Source of the DNA: Acidobacteriota bacterium
GTDB taxonomy: Bacteria; Acidobacteriota; Vicinamibacteria; Vicinamibacterales; CAVVIG01
DNA: 64,000 nucleotides
Direction of reading: 5' to 3'
Assembly (NCBI GenBank): GCA_020850715.1
Contig: JADZED010000035.1
Span: 36,572-100,571, forward strand
The position numbers were made by a program, and so were the translations under genes. This document shows positions 9,765 through 18,780 of this stretch, one piece after another; within the stretch, counting starts at the first letter, position 1; each line of letters starts with the position of its first letter. The notes beneath the pieces were generated by a model, which was given only the letters and a program-made list of their open reading frames with translations, did not search any database and was not told the origin of the DNA.

Positions 9765-9782
9765 CCACGGCTCGAGCCGTGG
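9765..9782. promoter_or_regulatory. 18-bp perfect palindrome upstream of the Czc operon
   Basis: CCACGGCTCGAGCCGTGG is an exact palindrome with no loop, so it suits a dimeric DNA-binding protein better than an RNA hairpin. It ends 32 bases before the GTG start of the outer membrane efflux gene. No metal-responsive regulator is encoded nearby. Its use as an operator is inference. Confidence 0.35.
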
Positions 9783-9814
9783 TATTCCGCTTGCTACCGC
9801 TCGTCTGAGACGCG

Positions 9815-11092
9815 GTGTTCGCCTTCCCCTCTTTGTTGCCCTCGCTGCTGCTCGCGGCCCAACTGGCGGCGGCGCCTGCGGCGCCGCCCGCCGAGGTGCG
9901 GGCGGCGCTCGTCGAGACCGCACCGGCGCCCCTCACGTTGTCCGAGGCCGTTACGCGGGCCAGGCGCGCCTCGCCGCGCCGGCGCGCGGCAACGGCCCTG
10001 GTCGACGGGGCGCGTGAAGCGCTGCGTGTCGCCGGACGCCCGCCGAACCCGATCCTCGACCTGCGGACCGAGAACTGGCCCGGGTCGCGGGGGCCGGCCT
10101 GGCCCGGCCTCGATCTATTCGCGGAGCTCACGCAGCCGATCGAGCTGGGCGGGCGCCGCGGCATCCGCCGCGCGCTGGCTGCGGCCGAGAGCGAGCGTGC
10201 GAACCGCGCGCTCGGATCGCTCGAACGGCAGGCCGCGCTCGAGGCCGCACAGGCGTACATGCGCGCCCTCAAGGCGCGCGTGCTCGTCGACACGCTGGCG
10301 GCGAACGGCGAGGGGCTCTCGACGCTCGTTGCCAGCGTCGGCCGTCGCGTTGCCGAGGGCTACAGCCCCGAAGCCGACCTGCTGAAGCTGAAGACGGAAG
10401 CGGCCCGGATCGAGGGCGACAGCACGCGCGCCCGCCTCGAGATGGAGCGCAGTCTCGCCGTGCTCACCGTCGTGGTCGGCGCCGAGGCACCCATCCAGGC
10501 GGCGCAGCTCGTCGAGCCCCCGCCGCTGCCGCCGCCGGATCTCGCTGCCGGCGCCATCGCCGACGCGGTCGCCAGACATCCCGACCTGCTCGCGGCGGGG
10601 GCCGAGCTCGAGCGCGCGCGTCAGCTCGCGGCCTTCGAGCGCGCGCGCCGGCTGCCCGAGCCGCTCCTGACGGGGGGATACAAGCGGAGCGCGGGACTCG
10701 GCACGATGGTGTTCGGCGTCTCGGTGGCGGTGCCGATCTTCGATCGCAACGAGGCGTTGGTGGCCCAGGCGCTCGGCCGCGAACGCGCCGCCGCGGCCGA
10801 GCGCGACGTCCTCGCCTACGAGCTGGAGCGCGAGGCCGCCGCGCTGATCCGCGCGGCCTCCACGATGGTGGATCAGGCGGAGCGGGCGCCGCTGGAGCTG
10901 CTCGCGCCTGCCGAGAACGTGCGCCGGGCGGCGCGCGCGGCTTTCCGCGAAGGCGCGACCGACGTGCTCGCGCTGGTCGACGCGGAGCGTGTCTATCGCG
11001 ATGTCCTCCGCGTGGCGTTGGAGCTCCGGCTGGACGCGCTGCTGGCAGCCATCGAAGCGCGTTTTGCCGTGGGCGAGGAGGCCCTCCCATGA
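9815..11092 (+). CDS. TolC-family outer membrane efflux protein (CzcC-like)
   Basis: A 425-residue outer membrane channel component. An N-terminal hydrophobic segment (LLPSLLLAAQLAAAPAAP) serves as signal peptide, followed by LTLSEAVTRARRASP typical of the OEP domain and long Ala/Glu/Arg-rich coiled-coil helices, including ELTQPIELGGRRG, the hallmark near the first beta strands. The second OEP repeat has VFGVSVAVPIFDRNEA. The start is GTG and no clear ribosome binding site is visible. The last four bases overlap the adaptor gene, and the order outer membrane protein, adaptor, RND pump matches CzcCBA. Confidence 0.9.
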   Translation: MFAFPSLLPSLLLAAQLAAAPAAPPAEVRAALVETAPAPLTLSEAVTRARRASPRRRAATALVDGAREALRVAGRPPNPILDLRTENWPGSRGPAWPGLDLFAELTQPIELGGRRGIRRALAAAESERANRALGSLERQAALEAAQAYMRALKARVLVDTLAANGEGLSTLVASVGRRVAEGYSPEADLLKLKTEAARIEGDSTRARLEMERSLAVLTVVVGAEAPIQAAQLVEPPPLPPPDLAAGAIADAVARHPDLLAAGAELERARQLAAFERARRLPEPLLTGGYKRSAGLGTMVFGVSVAVPIFDRNEALVAQALGRERAAAAERDVLAYELEREAAALIRAASTMVDQAERAPLELLAPAENVRRAARAAFREGATDVLALVDAERVYRDVLRVALELRLDALLAAIEARFAVGEEALP

Positions 11093-12267
11093 GATCGCTG
11101 GCCGTGCTGCCGCTCCTGGCGGCTGCCGCCGCGGGTGCCTGCGGCGACCGCACCGCGGCTGTCGCACCACCCGCCGCGGCGCGCGAATTCCTCATCCTGG
11201 ACGAGGCCGCGCAGCGGCGGGCCGGGATCACGGTGGCGCCGGTCGAGACCGCGGCCGTGGCCGACACGACGCAGGCGCCAGCCGTCATCGCGCTCGACGA
11301 ACGGCGGACGGCGCGCATCGGCTCGCTGGTCGAAGGGCTCCTGCTCGACACGACGGCGGAGGTCGGCGACCGCGTCGGTGCCGGCCAGGTGCTGGCGACG
11401 ATGCACAGCGTGGTCGTACACGACGCATGGGCCGGATACCGGAAGGCGATTGCGGAACGGCGGCGGCTCGAGAAGGAGGTGAGTTACACGGTCGCCGCGC
11501 ACGAGCGGGCCCTGCGCCTCTACGACGACAAGGCCATCTCGCTCCAGGAAGTGCAGCGTGCCGAGGCCGATCGCGTCGCCGCCGAGCAGGCGCTCGACAT
11601 GGGGCGGACCGAGATCCGCCGCAGCGAAGAGGAACTGCAGCACTTCGGGATCACCAACGCAGACGATCCGACCGGCGAGAGCGGTGAACAGATTCCGGTG
11701 AAGACGCCGACCGCCGGCGTCGTGCTCGAGCGGCTCGTCACCCCGGGCACGGCGGTCACCCCGGGGACGCCGCTGTACGTGGTCAGCGATCTCTCGAGCC
11801 TCTGGGCGCTCGTCGAGATCGACGAGTCGCTGCTCTCGCACGTCCGCGTGGGAGAACCGATGGAGGTGCGCGTTGCCGCCTATCCCGAGGAGACGTTCTC
11901 AGGCGTGGTGTCGCTGGTCGGCGACACCGTGAACCCGAAGACGCGGCGTGTCACGGTGCGGTGCGCGCTGGCCAACGGCGACGGCCGGTTGAAGCCGCAG
12001 ATGTACGCGACCGCTGTCATCCGCGAGCGCGAGCCGCGGCAGGCGATCGCGATCCCGTCCGACGCCGTCCAGTCGATCGACGGCCGTCCGGCCGTGTTCG
12101 TCGTCGCCGCGGACGGGGCCTTCCGCCCGCGCGCCGTGGAGACCGGACCGGCGCTGGCCGGACGGGTCGAGGTGCGATCGGGGCTGCAGGCGGGCGAGCG
12201 GATTGCCGTGAGCGGCGGCTTCGTGCTCAAGTCCGAGCTGCTCAAGTCCGCGGCGCCGGAGGACTGA
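11089..12267 (+). CDS. RND periplasmic adaptor (CzcB-like)
   Basis: A 392-residue membrane fusion protein linking the inner membrane pump to the outer channel. The N-terminus (LAVLPLLAAAAAGACGDRT) is a lipoprotein-like signal, with cysteine at AAGAC. Then come a barrel-sandwich/lipoyl segment (VGDRVGAGQVLATMHS), an alpha-hairpin with heptad-like repeats around residues 120-180, the return lipoyl half (VKTPTAGVVLERLVTPG) and a beta-barrel with VRVAAYPEETFSGVV. No His-rich metal-binding N-terminus is present. It overlaps the upstream gene by an ATGA and is followed by the pump after one base. Confidence 0.9.
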   Translation: MRSLAVLPLLAAAAAGACGDRTAAVAPPAAAREFLILDEAAQRRAGITVAPVETAAVADTTQAPAVIALDERRTARIGSLVEGLLLDTTAEVGDRVGAGQVLATMHSVVVHDAWAGYRKAIAERRRLEKEVSYTVAAHERALRLYDDKAISLQEVQRAEADRVAAEQALDMGRTEIRRSEEELQHFGITNADDPTGESGEQIPVKTPTAGVVLERLVTPGTAVTPGTPLYVVSDLSSLWALVEIDESLLSHVRVGEPMEVRVAAYPEETFSGVVSLVGDTVNPKTRRVTVRCALANGDGRLKPQMYATAVIREREPRQAIAIPSDAVQSIDGRPAVFVVAADGAFRPRAVETGPALAGRVEVRSGLQAGERIAVSGGFVLKSELLKSAAPED

Positions 12268-12268
12268 G

Positions 12269-15200
12269 GTGGGCCTGGTCGAGCGTCTCGTCGCGGCGAG
12301 CCTGAGACAGCGTCTCTTCGTCCTGCTGTGCCTGGCCGCGGTGGCGGCCACGGGGATCGCCGCCTGGCGCGAGCTGCCCGTCGAGGCATTTCCCGATCTC
12401 ACGAACAACCAGGTCGTGGTCGTCGCCGAAGCGCCGGGGCTGGCGGCCACCGAAGTGGAGCAGCGCGTCACCTATCCGGTCGAGACGGCGCTGATGGGCG
12501 TGCCCGGCGCCGAGCAGGTCCGCTCGATCTCCAAGGCCGGTCTGTCCATCGTGACCATCGTGTTCGAGGACAGCGTTCCGGTGTACTTCGCACGACAGCT
12601 CGTGAGCGAACGGATCGGCGACGCGCGCAGCCGCCTGCCCGCGGGCATCGATCCGGTGCTCGGGCCGGTGGCGACGGCGTTCGGCGAGATCTACCAGTAT
12701 CTGGTCGAGGGACGGCCCGGCGAGGAGATGGAGCGGAAGGCGCTCCACGACGGGGAGATCCGCGCGCGGCTGCGATCGGTCAAGGGCGTCAGCGAGATCA
12801 ACTCGTGGGGCGGGCTGACGCGCCAGTATCAGGTGATCGTCGATCCGTACCGCCTGGATCGCTATGGCCTGGCGCTGCGCGACGTGTTCGACGCCGTGGC
12901 GCGGAACAACGCCTCGTTCAGCGGCGGCTTCATCGAGCACGGCTCGGAGCGCTACACGGTTCGCGGCACCGGACTCGCCGCCGGCGAAGCCGATCTCCGG
13001 CGCATCGTGCTGGCGTCGATGGACGGCGCGCCGGTCTTCGTTTCCGACGTCGCCGAGGTCGTCGCCGCGCCGACGCCGCGCTACGGCGCCGTCACCCGCG
13101 ACGGCGAGGGCGAGACACTCGCGGGCATGGTCATCATGCTCAAAGGCGAGAACGGCAAGGCGGTCGCCGAACGGGTGAAAGCGCGGCTCGAGGAGATCGG
13201 GCAGACGCTGCCGGGCGGCGTGCGGATTACGCCGTTCTACGACCAGACCGAGGTGATCGACCGCACCGCGCACACGGTGCGCAAGAACCTCCTCGAGGGA
13301 TCGCTCCTGGTGGTCGTGGTGCTGTTCGTCTTCCTCCGCGACGCGCCGGCGGCGCTCGTCACCGCCTCCATCATTCCGGCGGCCATGCTGATCGGGTTCG
13401 TCGGCATGCGGCTGTTCGGCGTGTCGGCCAACCTGATGTCGCTCGGGGCGATCGACTTCGGCCTGATCGTCGACGGCGGCGTCGTGATGATGGAGAACTT
13501 CATCCGGCGGCGTGCCGACGGCCCTGCGCCCGCTGCCGGAGACGAGGGCGCGCGGATGCGGCTGTTCGCCTCGGCGGCCACCGAGGTCGCGCGGCCCATT
13601 CTGTTCGGCGTCCTGATCATCGTCGCCGTGTATCTGCCGATCTTCACGCTCGAGGGGCTCGAGGGCAAGATGTTCCGGCCGATGGCGATCACCGTCTGTT
13701 CGGCCATCCTGGGCTCGCTGCTGCTGTCGCTGACGGTCGTGCCGGTCGTCTCGTCCTACGTCCTGCGCCTCGGCGGCAGCCATCACGACGAGCGGTGGTT
13801 CGCGCGGCTGCGCGAGCAGTACGTGCGCCACCTGGCCGGCGCCATGAATCACCCGGGCCGGACGATGGCGATCGCGGGCGCGATCGTGGCCGTTGCCCTC
13901 GGATCGGTGCCTTTCATGGGCACCGAGTTCATGCCCAAGCTCGACGAGGGCGCGCTGTTGATCGAGACGCGCAAGCTGCCGTCGGTCTCGCTCGGGGAAT
14001 CGGTGGTGCTCTCTACGCGGGTCGAGCAGCTCGTGAAGGCGTTTCCCGAAGTGCGGCAGGTCGTCACCAAGATCGGCCGGCCCGACGTGGCGACCGAGGC
14101 CATGGGCGTCTACCAGGGCGACGTCTACGTGCTGCTGCACCCGATCGAGGCATGGACCACGGGCCGGAGCAAGGAGGCGCTGATCGAGGCGATGTCGGCG
14201 TCGCTCGAGACGATGCCCGGCGTGTCGTTCAACTTCACGCAGCCGATGGCGATGCGTCTCGACGAGGTCGTCTCCGGCGTGAAGGCCGACGTGGCGATCA
14301 AGGTCTTCGGGTCCGACCCGGCGGCGCTCGAGCGCGTGGGCGCCGACGTGCGGCGCGCGGTGGCCGGCGTGCGCGGCATCGCGGACCTGCAGGTCGAGCA
14401 GTTCTCGGGCGCGGCCCAGGTGGAGATCGCCGTCGACCGCGATCAGATCGCCCGCTACGGCCTGGACGTCGACGACATCCGCCAGGCGGTGGAGACGGTC
14501 GTCGGCGGCGTGGCCGTCACCGAAGTGCTCGACGGCCCCCGGCGCGTGCCCGTCGTCGTACGGCTTCCCGATGCGCTGCGCGCCGACGCCGCCGCCGTGG
14601 GGTCGCTGTTGCTCACGGCGCCGGCCGGGGAGCGCGTTCCGCTCGGGCGGGTCGCCGACGTCCGCGAGGCCCAGGCGCCAGAAGTCATCGCGCACGAGAA
14701 CGCCGAGCGCCGGCTGATCGTGCAGATGAACGTGCGGGGGCGCGATGTGGGCGGCTTCGTCGCCGAGGCGCGCCAGCGCGTCGCCGCGAGTGTGACGCTG
14801 CCGCCGGGCTTCCGCCTCGCGTGGGGCGGGCAGTTCGAGAACCAGGCGCGGGCAACCGCGCGGCTCGTCCTCGTCGTGCCGCTCTCGATTGTCATCATCT
14901 TCCTGCTGCTGTTCGTGAGCTTCGGCCGCATCCGGCAGGCGGCGCTGGTCATCCTGAACGTGCCGTTCGCCCTGGTCGGCGGCATCGCCGCGCTGTGGCT
15001 GCGCGGCCTCAATCTGAATCTGTCGGCGGCGGTCGGCTTCATCGCGCTGTTCGGCGTCGCCGTGCTGAACGGCGTCGTGCTCATCGCGGCGGTGAACCGG
15101 CTCCGCGAGGAGGGGCAGGGGCTGCGCGTCGCCGTCCTGGCAGGCGCGTCGACACGCCTGCGCCCGGTGCTCATGACCGCCCTGGTCGCCTCGCTGGGCT

Positions 15201-15361
15201 TCGTGCCGATGGCGATCTCGCACGGCGCCGGCGCCGAGATTCAGCGCCCGCTCGCGACCGTGGTGATCGGCGGCGTGATCACCTCGACGCTGCTCACGCT
15301 CGTCGTGCTGCCGACGCTCTACGAGCGGATCGAACGCGGCGCGCACGACGAGGCGGCCTGA
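12269..15361 (+). CDS. czcA: Heavy-metal RND efflux pump, CzcA type (HME1-like)
   Basis: A 1030-residue inner membrane proton/metal antiporter. The TM4 sequence DFGLIVDGGVVMMEN has the two aspartates and the glutamate of the HME1 class that exports divalent Co/Zn/Cd, rather than the DA-type Cu/Ag signature of the second pump at 37893-41474. Other RND landmarks are AFPDLTNNQVVVVAEAPGL near the N-terminus, the GTEFMPKLDEGALL block after the first TM group, and the closing VVLPTLYERIE. The GTG start follows a GGAGG site in the end of the adaptor gene. Its 3' end overlaps the convergent histidine kinase gene by 43 bases. Substrate is inferred from the motif. Confidence 0.93.
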   Translation: MGLVERLVAASLRQRLFVLLCLAAVAATGIAAWRELPVEAFPDLTNNQVVVVAEAPGLAATEVEQRVTYPVETALMGVPGAEQVRSISKAGLSIVTIVFEDSVPVYFARQLVSERIGDARSRLPAGIDPVLGPVATAFGEIYQYLVEGRPGEEMERKALHDGEIRARLRSVKGVSEINSWGGLTRQYQVIVDPYRLDRYGLALRDVFDAVARNNASFSGGFIEHGSERYTVRGTGLAAGEADLRRIVLASMDGAPVFVSDVAEVVAAPTPRYGAVTRDGEGETLAGMVIMLKGENGKAVAERVKARLEEIGQTLPGGVRITPFYDQTEVIDRTAHTVRKNLLEGSLLVVVVLFVFLRDAPAALVTASIIPAAMLIGFVGMRLFGVSANLMSLGAIDFGLIVDGGVVMMENFIRRRADGPAPAAGDEGARMRLFASAATEVARPILFGVLIIVAVYLPIFTLEGLEGKMFRPMAITVCSAILGSLLLSLTVVPVVSSYVLRLGGSHHDERWFARLREQYVRHLAGAMNHPGRTMAIAGAIVAVALGSVPFMGTEFMPKLDEGALLIETRKLPSVSLGESVVLSTRVEQLVKAFPEVRQVVTKIGRPDVATEAMGVYQGDVYVLLHPIEAWTTGRSKEALIEAMSASLETMPGVSFNFTQPMAMRLDEVVSGVKADVAIKVFGSDPAALERVGADVRRAVAGVRGIADLQVEQFSGAAQVEIAVDRDQIARYGLDVDDIRQAVETVVGGVAVTEVLDGPRRVPVVVRLPDALRADAAAVGSLLLTAPAGERVPLGRVADVREAQAPEVIAHENAERRLIVQMNVRGRDVGGFVAEARQRVAASVTLPPGFRLAWGGQFENQARATARLVLVVPLSIVIIFLLLFVSFGRIRQAALVILNVPFALVGGIAALWLRGLNLNLSAAVGFIALFGVAVLNGVVLIAAVNRLREEGQGLRVAVLAGASTRLRPVLMTALVASLGFVPMAISHGAGAEIQRPLATVVIGGVITSTLLTLVVLPTLYERIERGAHDEAA

Positions 15362-17361
15362 TCGTGCTCGGGCAGGGTGAAGAAGAACGTGCTGCCGGCG
15401 TCCGGCTGGCTCTCGGCCCAGATCCGGCCGCCGTGCGCGTCCACCACTTCCTTCGCAATCGCGAGGCCGAGGCCGATCCCCCGGCGGTCGCCCGCTCGCG
15501 CCTGCCAGAAGCGATCGAAGATGTGCGGCAGGAGATCGCCGGCGATACCGGCGCCCGTGTCGGACACCCGGAAGACGACCTCGTGCCCGCGCGTTTCGGC
15601 CCCCAGTCCGATCCGCCCGCCGGCCGGCGTGAACTTGATCGCGTTCGCGATCAGATTGTCGAGCGCCTGGACGACCCGGTGGCGGTCCGCCCAGACCTCC
15701 GGCAGGTTCTCGGGCGCATCGACGGCGATCAGGAGCGACGCCTCGGCGGCCGCCGGGGCGTGGCTGTCGCGACACTCGCTCAGCAGCGATCGGGGATCGG
15801 TCGCTTCGCGCGTCAGCGCGAGCCGCCCGGCGCGGACGCGACGAACCTCGAGGAGATCGGCGACCAGCCGGTTGGCCTTGTCGGAGGCCTGCCGAATCAC
15901 GTCGATCGCCTGGGGCGCGGCCGCCATCGACCCCGAGTCGAGGAACCGCTGCAGCAGCCCCGCCGCCGCTTTGATGGCGTGAAGCGGATTCCTCAGATCG
16001 TGGGCGACGACCCCGAGCACATCGTCTCGCGCCTCGACGGCGTCCTGGGCGGTGCGGTACAGCCGCGCGTTCTCGATGGCGAGCGTGGCGCGGCGCGCCA
16101 GATCTTCGGCCAGGCGGAGATCCTCCTGGGCGTATTCCCGTTCCGGCTTCGCCGCCAGGAAGATCAACGCGCCGATCACCAGGCCGCGCGCCAGCAGCGG
16201 CACGGCCATCAACGATTGCGCGTCGAGCGCCCGCAGCGCGCGGCGATGCTCCTCGTCCTGCGCGAACGCTTCGACGTCGGAGGCTTCGACGCGCGGCGTG
16301 ACGATCGGCTTTCCGGTCTGGAGCACGGACCAGGCCAGATGCGGCCGGCTCCGATCGAGCCGGACCCGCTCGAGCGCGTCGGCGAACCACGGCCGCTCGG
16401 CCGCCGCGTGCGCCACCGTCAGCCGCCGGACCTCGCCGTCCTCACCGACCAGATCGACGATGCAGCAGTCGGCCAGCGAGCGGACCGACAGGGCGGCGAT
16501 GTTCCGCAGCGTCTCCTCGTAGTCGAGCGTCCCGGCGAGCACCGCGCCCGCCTCGGCGAGAAACACCTGCCACCGCTCGGCGCGCTTGCGGTCCGTGATG
16601 TCGCGCCCCTCCGGCACGATGAACACGACCTCGCCCCGATCGTTCCTGACCGGCATGAGCGAGAAGTCGATGACGGCCACGTGGCCGTCCGTCCGCCGGT
16701 GCGTCGTCTCGAGCCGGATGAAGTTGCCGCGCGCCGCCTCGCCGATCCACAGCCGCAGTCGCCCTGCCAGGATCGGATCGTGCGTCCACCAGGGGGTCTC
16801 CCAGAACGGGCGGCCGACGACCTCGTCTCGGCGCACGCCGGCGAACTCGAGCGCGCTCCGGTTCGCCTCGAGGAGCGTGCCGTCGGGCGCCAGCAGCCCG
16901 ATGAGCTGGAACGCGTGCTCGAAGATGCCCCGTAGATAGCCGCTCTTGCGCTCGAGGTCCTCGCGCGCCTGCCGAAAGGACTGCTCGAGCTGCCGGTGCG
17001 CGGTGAGGTCGACGCCGCTGGCGAGGACGTACTCGAGGTGCCCGTCCGGGCCGGCGACCGGGGTGAAGGACCATCGAATCGTTCGCGTGCCGCCGAGGAT
17101 CAGGCAGCCGGCAATCAGTTCAACCGGGCTGCCGGTTTCCTGCAGCCGCAGGAAGCCGGCGCGCACCTGCCCGATGTCCTCGTCGGCCAGGGGAAGCTCC
17201 CAGAGATGGCGGTTGCGGACGTCCCCGAGTGCAAGGCCGATGAGGTCGGTGCAGGCGGGATTCCACTGCACGATCCGCCCGTGCCGATCGAGCACGAGGG
17301 CGAGCGCCGCGACCTGCTCGCGCTCGTGGAGAGGTGCCGAAGAACCGGAGTTCGAGAGCAT
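15319..17361 (-). CDS. PAS/GAF sensor histidine kinase
   Basis: A 680-residue soluble hybrid of sensor modules and kinase. Domains in order: PAS (about 10-125, ending FTPVAGPDGHLEYVLASGVD), a coiled linker, a second PAS with PAC (about 140-265, GILAPDG-type LLAPDGTLLEANRSAL and RDITDRKRAE), GAF (about 285-430), the H-box VVAHDLRNPLH with phospho-acceptor His near residue 454, the N-box NLIANAIKF, and the G-boxes SDTGAGIAG and GIGLGLAIAKEV. No transmembrane segment and no receiver domain are seen. The frame is open for 170 further codons upstream but without similarity, so the ATG at 17361 is preferred. The partner response regulator is not in the window. Confidence 0.88.
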   Translation of the reverse strand: MLSNSGSSAPLHEREQVAALALVLDRHGRIVQWNPACTDLIGLALGDVRNRHLWELPLADEDIGQVRAGFLRLQETGSPVELIAGCLILGGTRTIRWSFTPVAGPDGHLEYVLASGVDLTAHRQLEQSFRQAREDLERKSGYLRGIFEHAFQLIGLLAPDGTLLEANRSALEFAGVRRDEVVGRPFWETPWWTHDPILAGRLRLWIGEAARGNFIRLETTHRRTDGHVAVIDFSLMPVRNDRGEVVFIVPEGRDITDRKRAERWQVFLAEAGAVLAGTLDYEETLRNIAALSVRSLADCCIVDLVGEDGEVRRLTVAHAAAERPWFADALERVRLDRSRPHLAWSVLQTGKPIVTPRVEASDVEAFAQDEEHRRALRALDAQSLMAVPLLARGLVIGALIFLAAKPEREYAQEDLRLAEDLARRATLAIENARLYRTAQDAVEARDDVLGVVAHDLRNPLHAIKAAAGLLQRFLDSGSMAAAPQAIDVIRQASDKANRLVADLLEVRRVRAGRLALTREATDPRSLLSECRDSHAPAAAEASLLIAVDAPENLPEVWADRHRVVQALDNLIANAIKFTPAGGRIGLGAETRGHEVVFRVSDTGAGIAGDLLPHIFDRFWQARAGDRRGIGLGLAIAKEVVDAHGGRIWAESQPDAGSTFFFTLPEHDQAASSCAPRSIRS

Positions 17362-17723
17362 CGATGAAGACGTGATGCGGTCCGTCTCCGCTACGGTATC
17401 GCGGCACCGACTCGAAGGCAAGGAGAGCGCGCGAGCGGGTCGGGGCGCGATAGTCCACGGGAATCCGCGAGCCTCCGTCAGATCTCGGCCGGACGTTTGT
17501 CGCGCGGATCGGACAGGTGATGACGTCGATCGTGGAAATCTGCACGTTCTCCCGGGAATTCTTCGCGGCCGTGCGATCCAGTCTCGCATCCGCCGTTCCA
17601 TCGTCGGCGTTGTCAGAGACTTGACGGAGGTGCGAACGCGTCTGCGTCGGTACGGGCGTTGCTCGAACGGTGATGGGTGAATTCGTCGAGACAAGCCGTA
17701 AGAGGCTTCCGAGGAGGTGTTCC
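17362..17723. other. Divergent intergenic region between kinase and Hsp20
   Basis: About 360 bases that must hold the promoters of the kinase and of the Hsp20 gene. TTGACG at 17621-17626 is a possible -35 hexamer on the plus strand, but no matching -10 follows. There is no CIRCE (TTAGCACTC-type) element upstream of the heat-shock gene. The minus strand stays open through the region without resembling any protein. A GAGGAGGT ribosome binding site lies at 17711-17718. Confidence 0.45.
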
Positions 17724-18239
17724 GTGACAGAGAAGAAGCAGGGTCTCGCGCCGGCTGGCGTGTTTCCGGATCCATTTGCGGCTCTCCGGAAGATGACATC
17801 CGAGCTCGATCGCGTGTTCGACGACTGGCCGTCGTTCGGCTGGCCGTCGCTGCGGTCGGTTGCGGGGCGCCCACCGGCCGCGTGGTCGCCGAAGATCGAC
17901 GTATTCGAGAAGAACGGCCGCCTCGTTACGAAGATCGACCTGCCGGGTGTGAAGAAGGAGGATGTCTCGGTGGAGGTGGCCGACGGGCAGCTTGCGCTCT
18001 CGGGGGAGCGGAAGCACGAAGCGGAGGAGAAGACCGACGATTTCTACCGGACCGAGCGGGAATACGGCAGCTTCTACCGCCGCGTGCCGCTCCCCGACGG
18101 TGTGAATGTCGACGATGTCAAGGCGACCTTCGCCGACGGCGTGCTCGAAGTGAGCGTGCCGATGCCGGCCCGGGCGGAAGCCAGGGCTCGCAAGGTGCAG
18201 ATCGAGGAACCGGCCAAGACCGCCCGGAACGCAGCGTGA
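17724..18239 (+). CDS. Small heat-shock protein, Hsp20/alpha-crystallin
   Basis: A 171-residue ATP-independent holdase that binds unfolding proteins. The alpha-crystallin domain runs from about WSPKIDVFEKNGRLVTKIDL to the GVLEVSVP motif; it includes DLPGVKKEDVSVEV and YGSFYRRVPLP, typical of class A bacterial Hsp20. The GTG start at 17724 is chosen because GAGGAGGT sits five bases upstream. The short N-terminal arm contains the FDDWPSFGWPS stretch, common in this subfamily. It is followed 11 bases later by the CBS gene, so the two probably form a stress operon. Confidence 0.94.
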   Translation: MTEKKQGLAPAGVFPDPFAALRKMTSELDRVFDDWPSFGWPSLRSVAGRPPAAWSPKIDVFEKNGRLVTKIDLPGVKKEDVSVEVADGQLALSGERKHEAEEKTDDFYRTEREYGSFYRRVPLPDGVNVDDVKATFADGVLEVSVPMPARAEARARKVQIEEPAKTARNAA

Positions 18240-18250
18240 GGCAGAGAGCC

Positions 18251-18712
18251 ATGAAGATCAAGGACATCATGACGGCCGAGCCCCGGACCTGCGCGCCGGG
18301 GACGAATCTCGCCGCGGCGGCCGCGCTGATGCTGGACGCCGACTGCGGCATCCTGCCGGTGGTCGAGAACGGCAGGCTGGTGGGCGTGGTGACCGACCGC
18401 GACATGTACATCGCGCTCGCGACGCGAGATGTGCGCGCGTCAGAGCTCACGGCCGGCGATGTCGCCAGGTCGCCGGTCTTCACTTGCACTCCAGACGACG
18501 AGGTCCACGCCGCGCTGGCGATCATGAAGCAGCACCGCATCCGCCGGCTGCCCGTCGAAGGCTTCGGGGGCGCGATGCTGGGCATCGTCTCGATGAACGA
18601 CATCCTGCTCGCCGCGGGCGCCCGCAAGCCCGTACGCGACGCCGAGGTCCTGAACACCCTCCAGGCCATCTGCGCCCATCAGGACTCGGCGTCGCGCATT
18701 GCGGCGGCCTGA
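18251..18712 (+). CDS. Tandem CBS-domain protein
   Basis: A 153-residue protein made only of two CBS domains, which usually bind adenine nucleotides as an energy sensor. CBS1: MKIKDIMTAEPRTCAP to VTDRDMYIAL. CBS2: DVARSPVFTCTPDDEV to GIVSMNDILLAAG. The ATG lies 11 bases after the Hsp20 stop with AGAG upstream. Stand-alone CBS pairs next to Hsp20 and UspA genes are common in stress islands of soil bacteria. The target partner is unknown. Confidence 0.92.
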   Translation: MKIKDIMTAEPRTCAPGTNLAAAAALMLDADCGILPVVENGRLVGVVTDRDMYIALATRDVRASELTAGDVARSPVFTCTPDDEVHAALAIMKQHRIRRLPVEGFGGAMLGIVSMNDILLAAGARKPVRDAEVLNTLQAICAHQDSASRIAAA

Positions 18713-18732
18713 CACGACCGTCGGCCTCAGCG

Positions 18733-18761
18733 TCACCGATCCGGCGACGCCGGATCGGTGA
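18733..18761. terminator. Bidirectional hairpin between convergent genes
   Basis: A perfect 13-bp stem (TCACCGATCCGGC and its complement) with loop GAC, lying 20 bases past the CBS stop and 19 bases past the stop of the convergent gene. There is no U-tract. Placement between convergent ends supports a terminator role. Confidence 0.65.
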
Positions 18762-18780
18762 TCCCGCCCTGCGAGGAGGA

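Noticed and set aside
12242..16390. A 1382-codon open frame on the minus strand opposite czcA
   Set aside because: It is a high-G+C shadow: the opposite strand encodes a well-conserved RND pump, and the translated sequence is Arg/Asp/His-rich with no family resemblance except where it overlaps the real kinase gene in another frame.
17362..17874. 170-residue N-terminal extension of the PAS/GAF kinase
   Set aside because: Ser/Arg/Pro-rich, no domain, and it would run through the promoter region shared with Hsp20; the Met at 17361 begins just before the first PAS domain.
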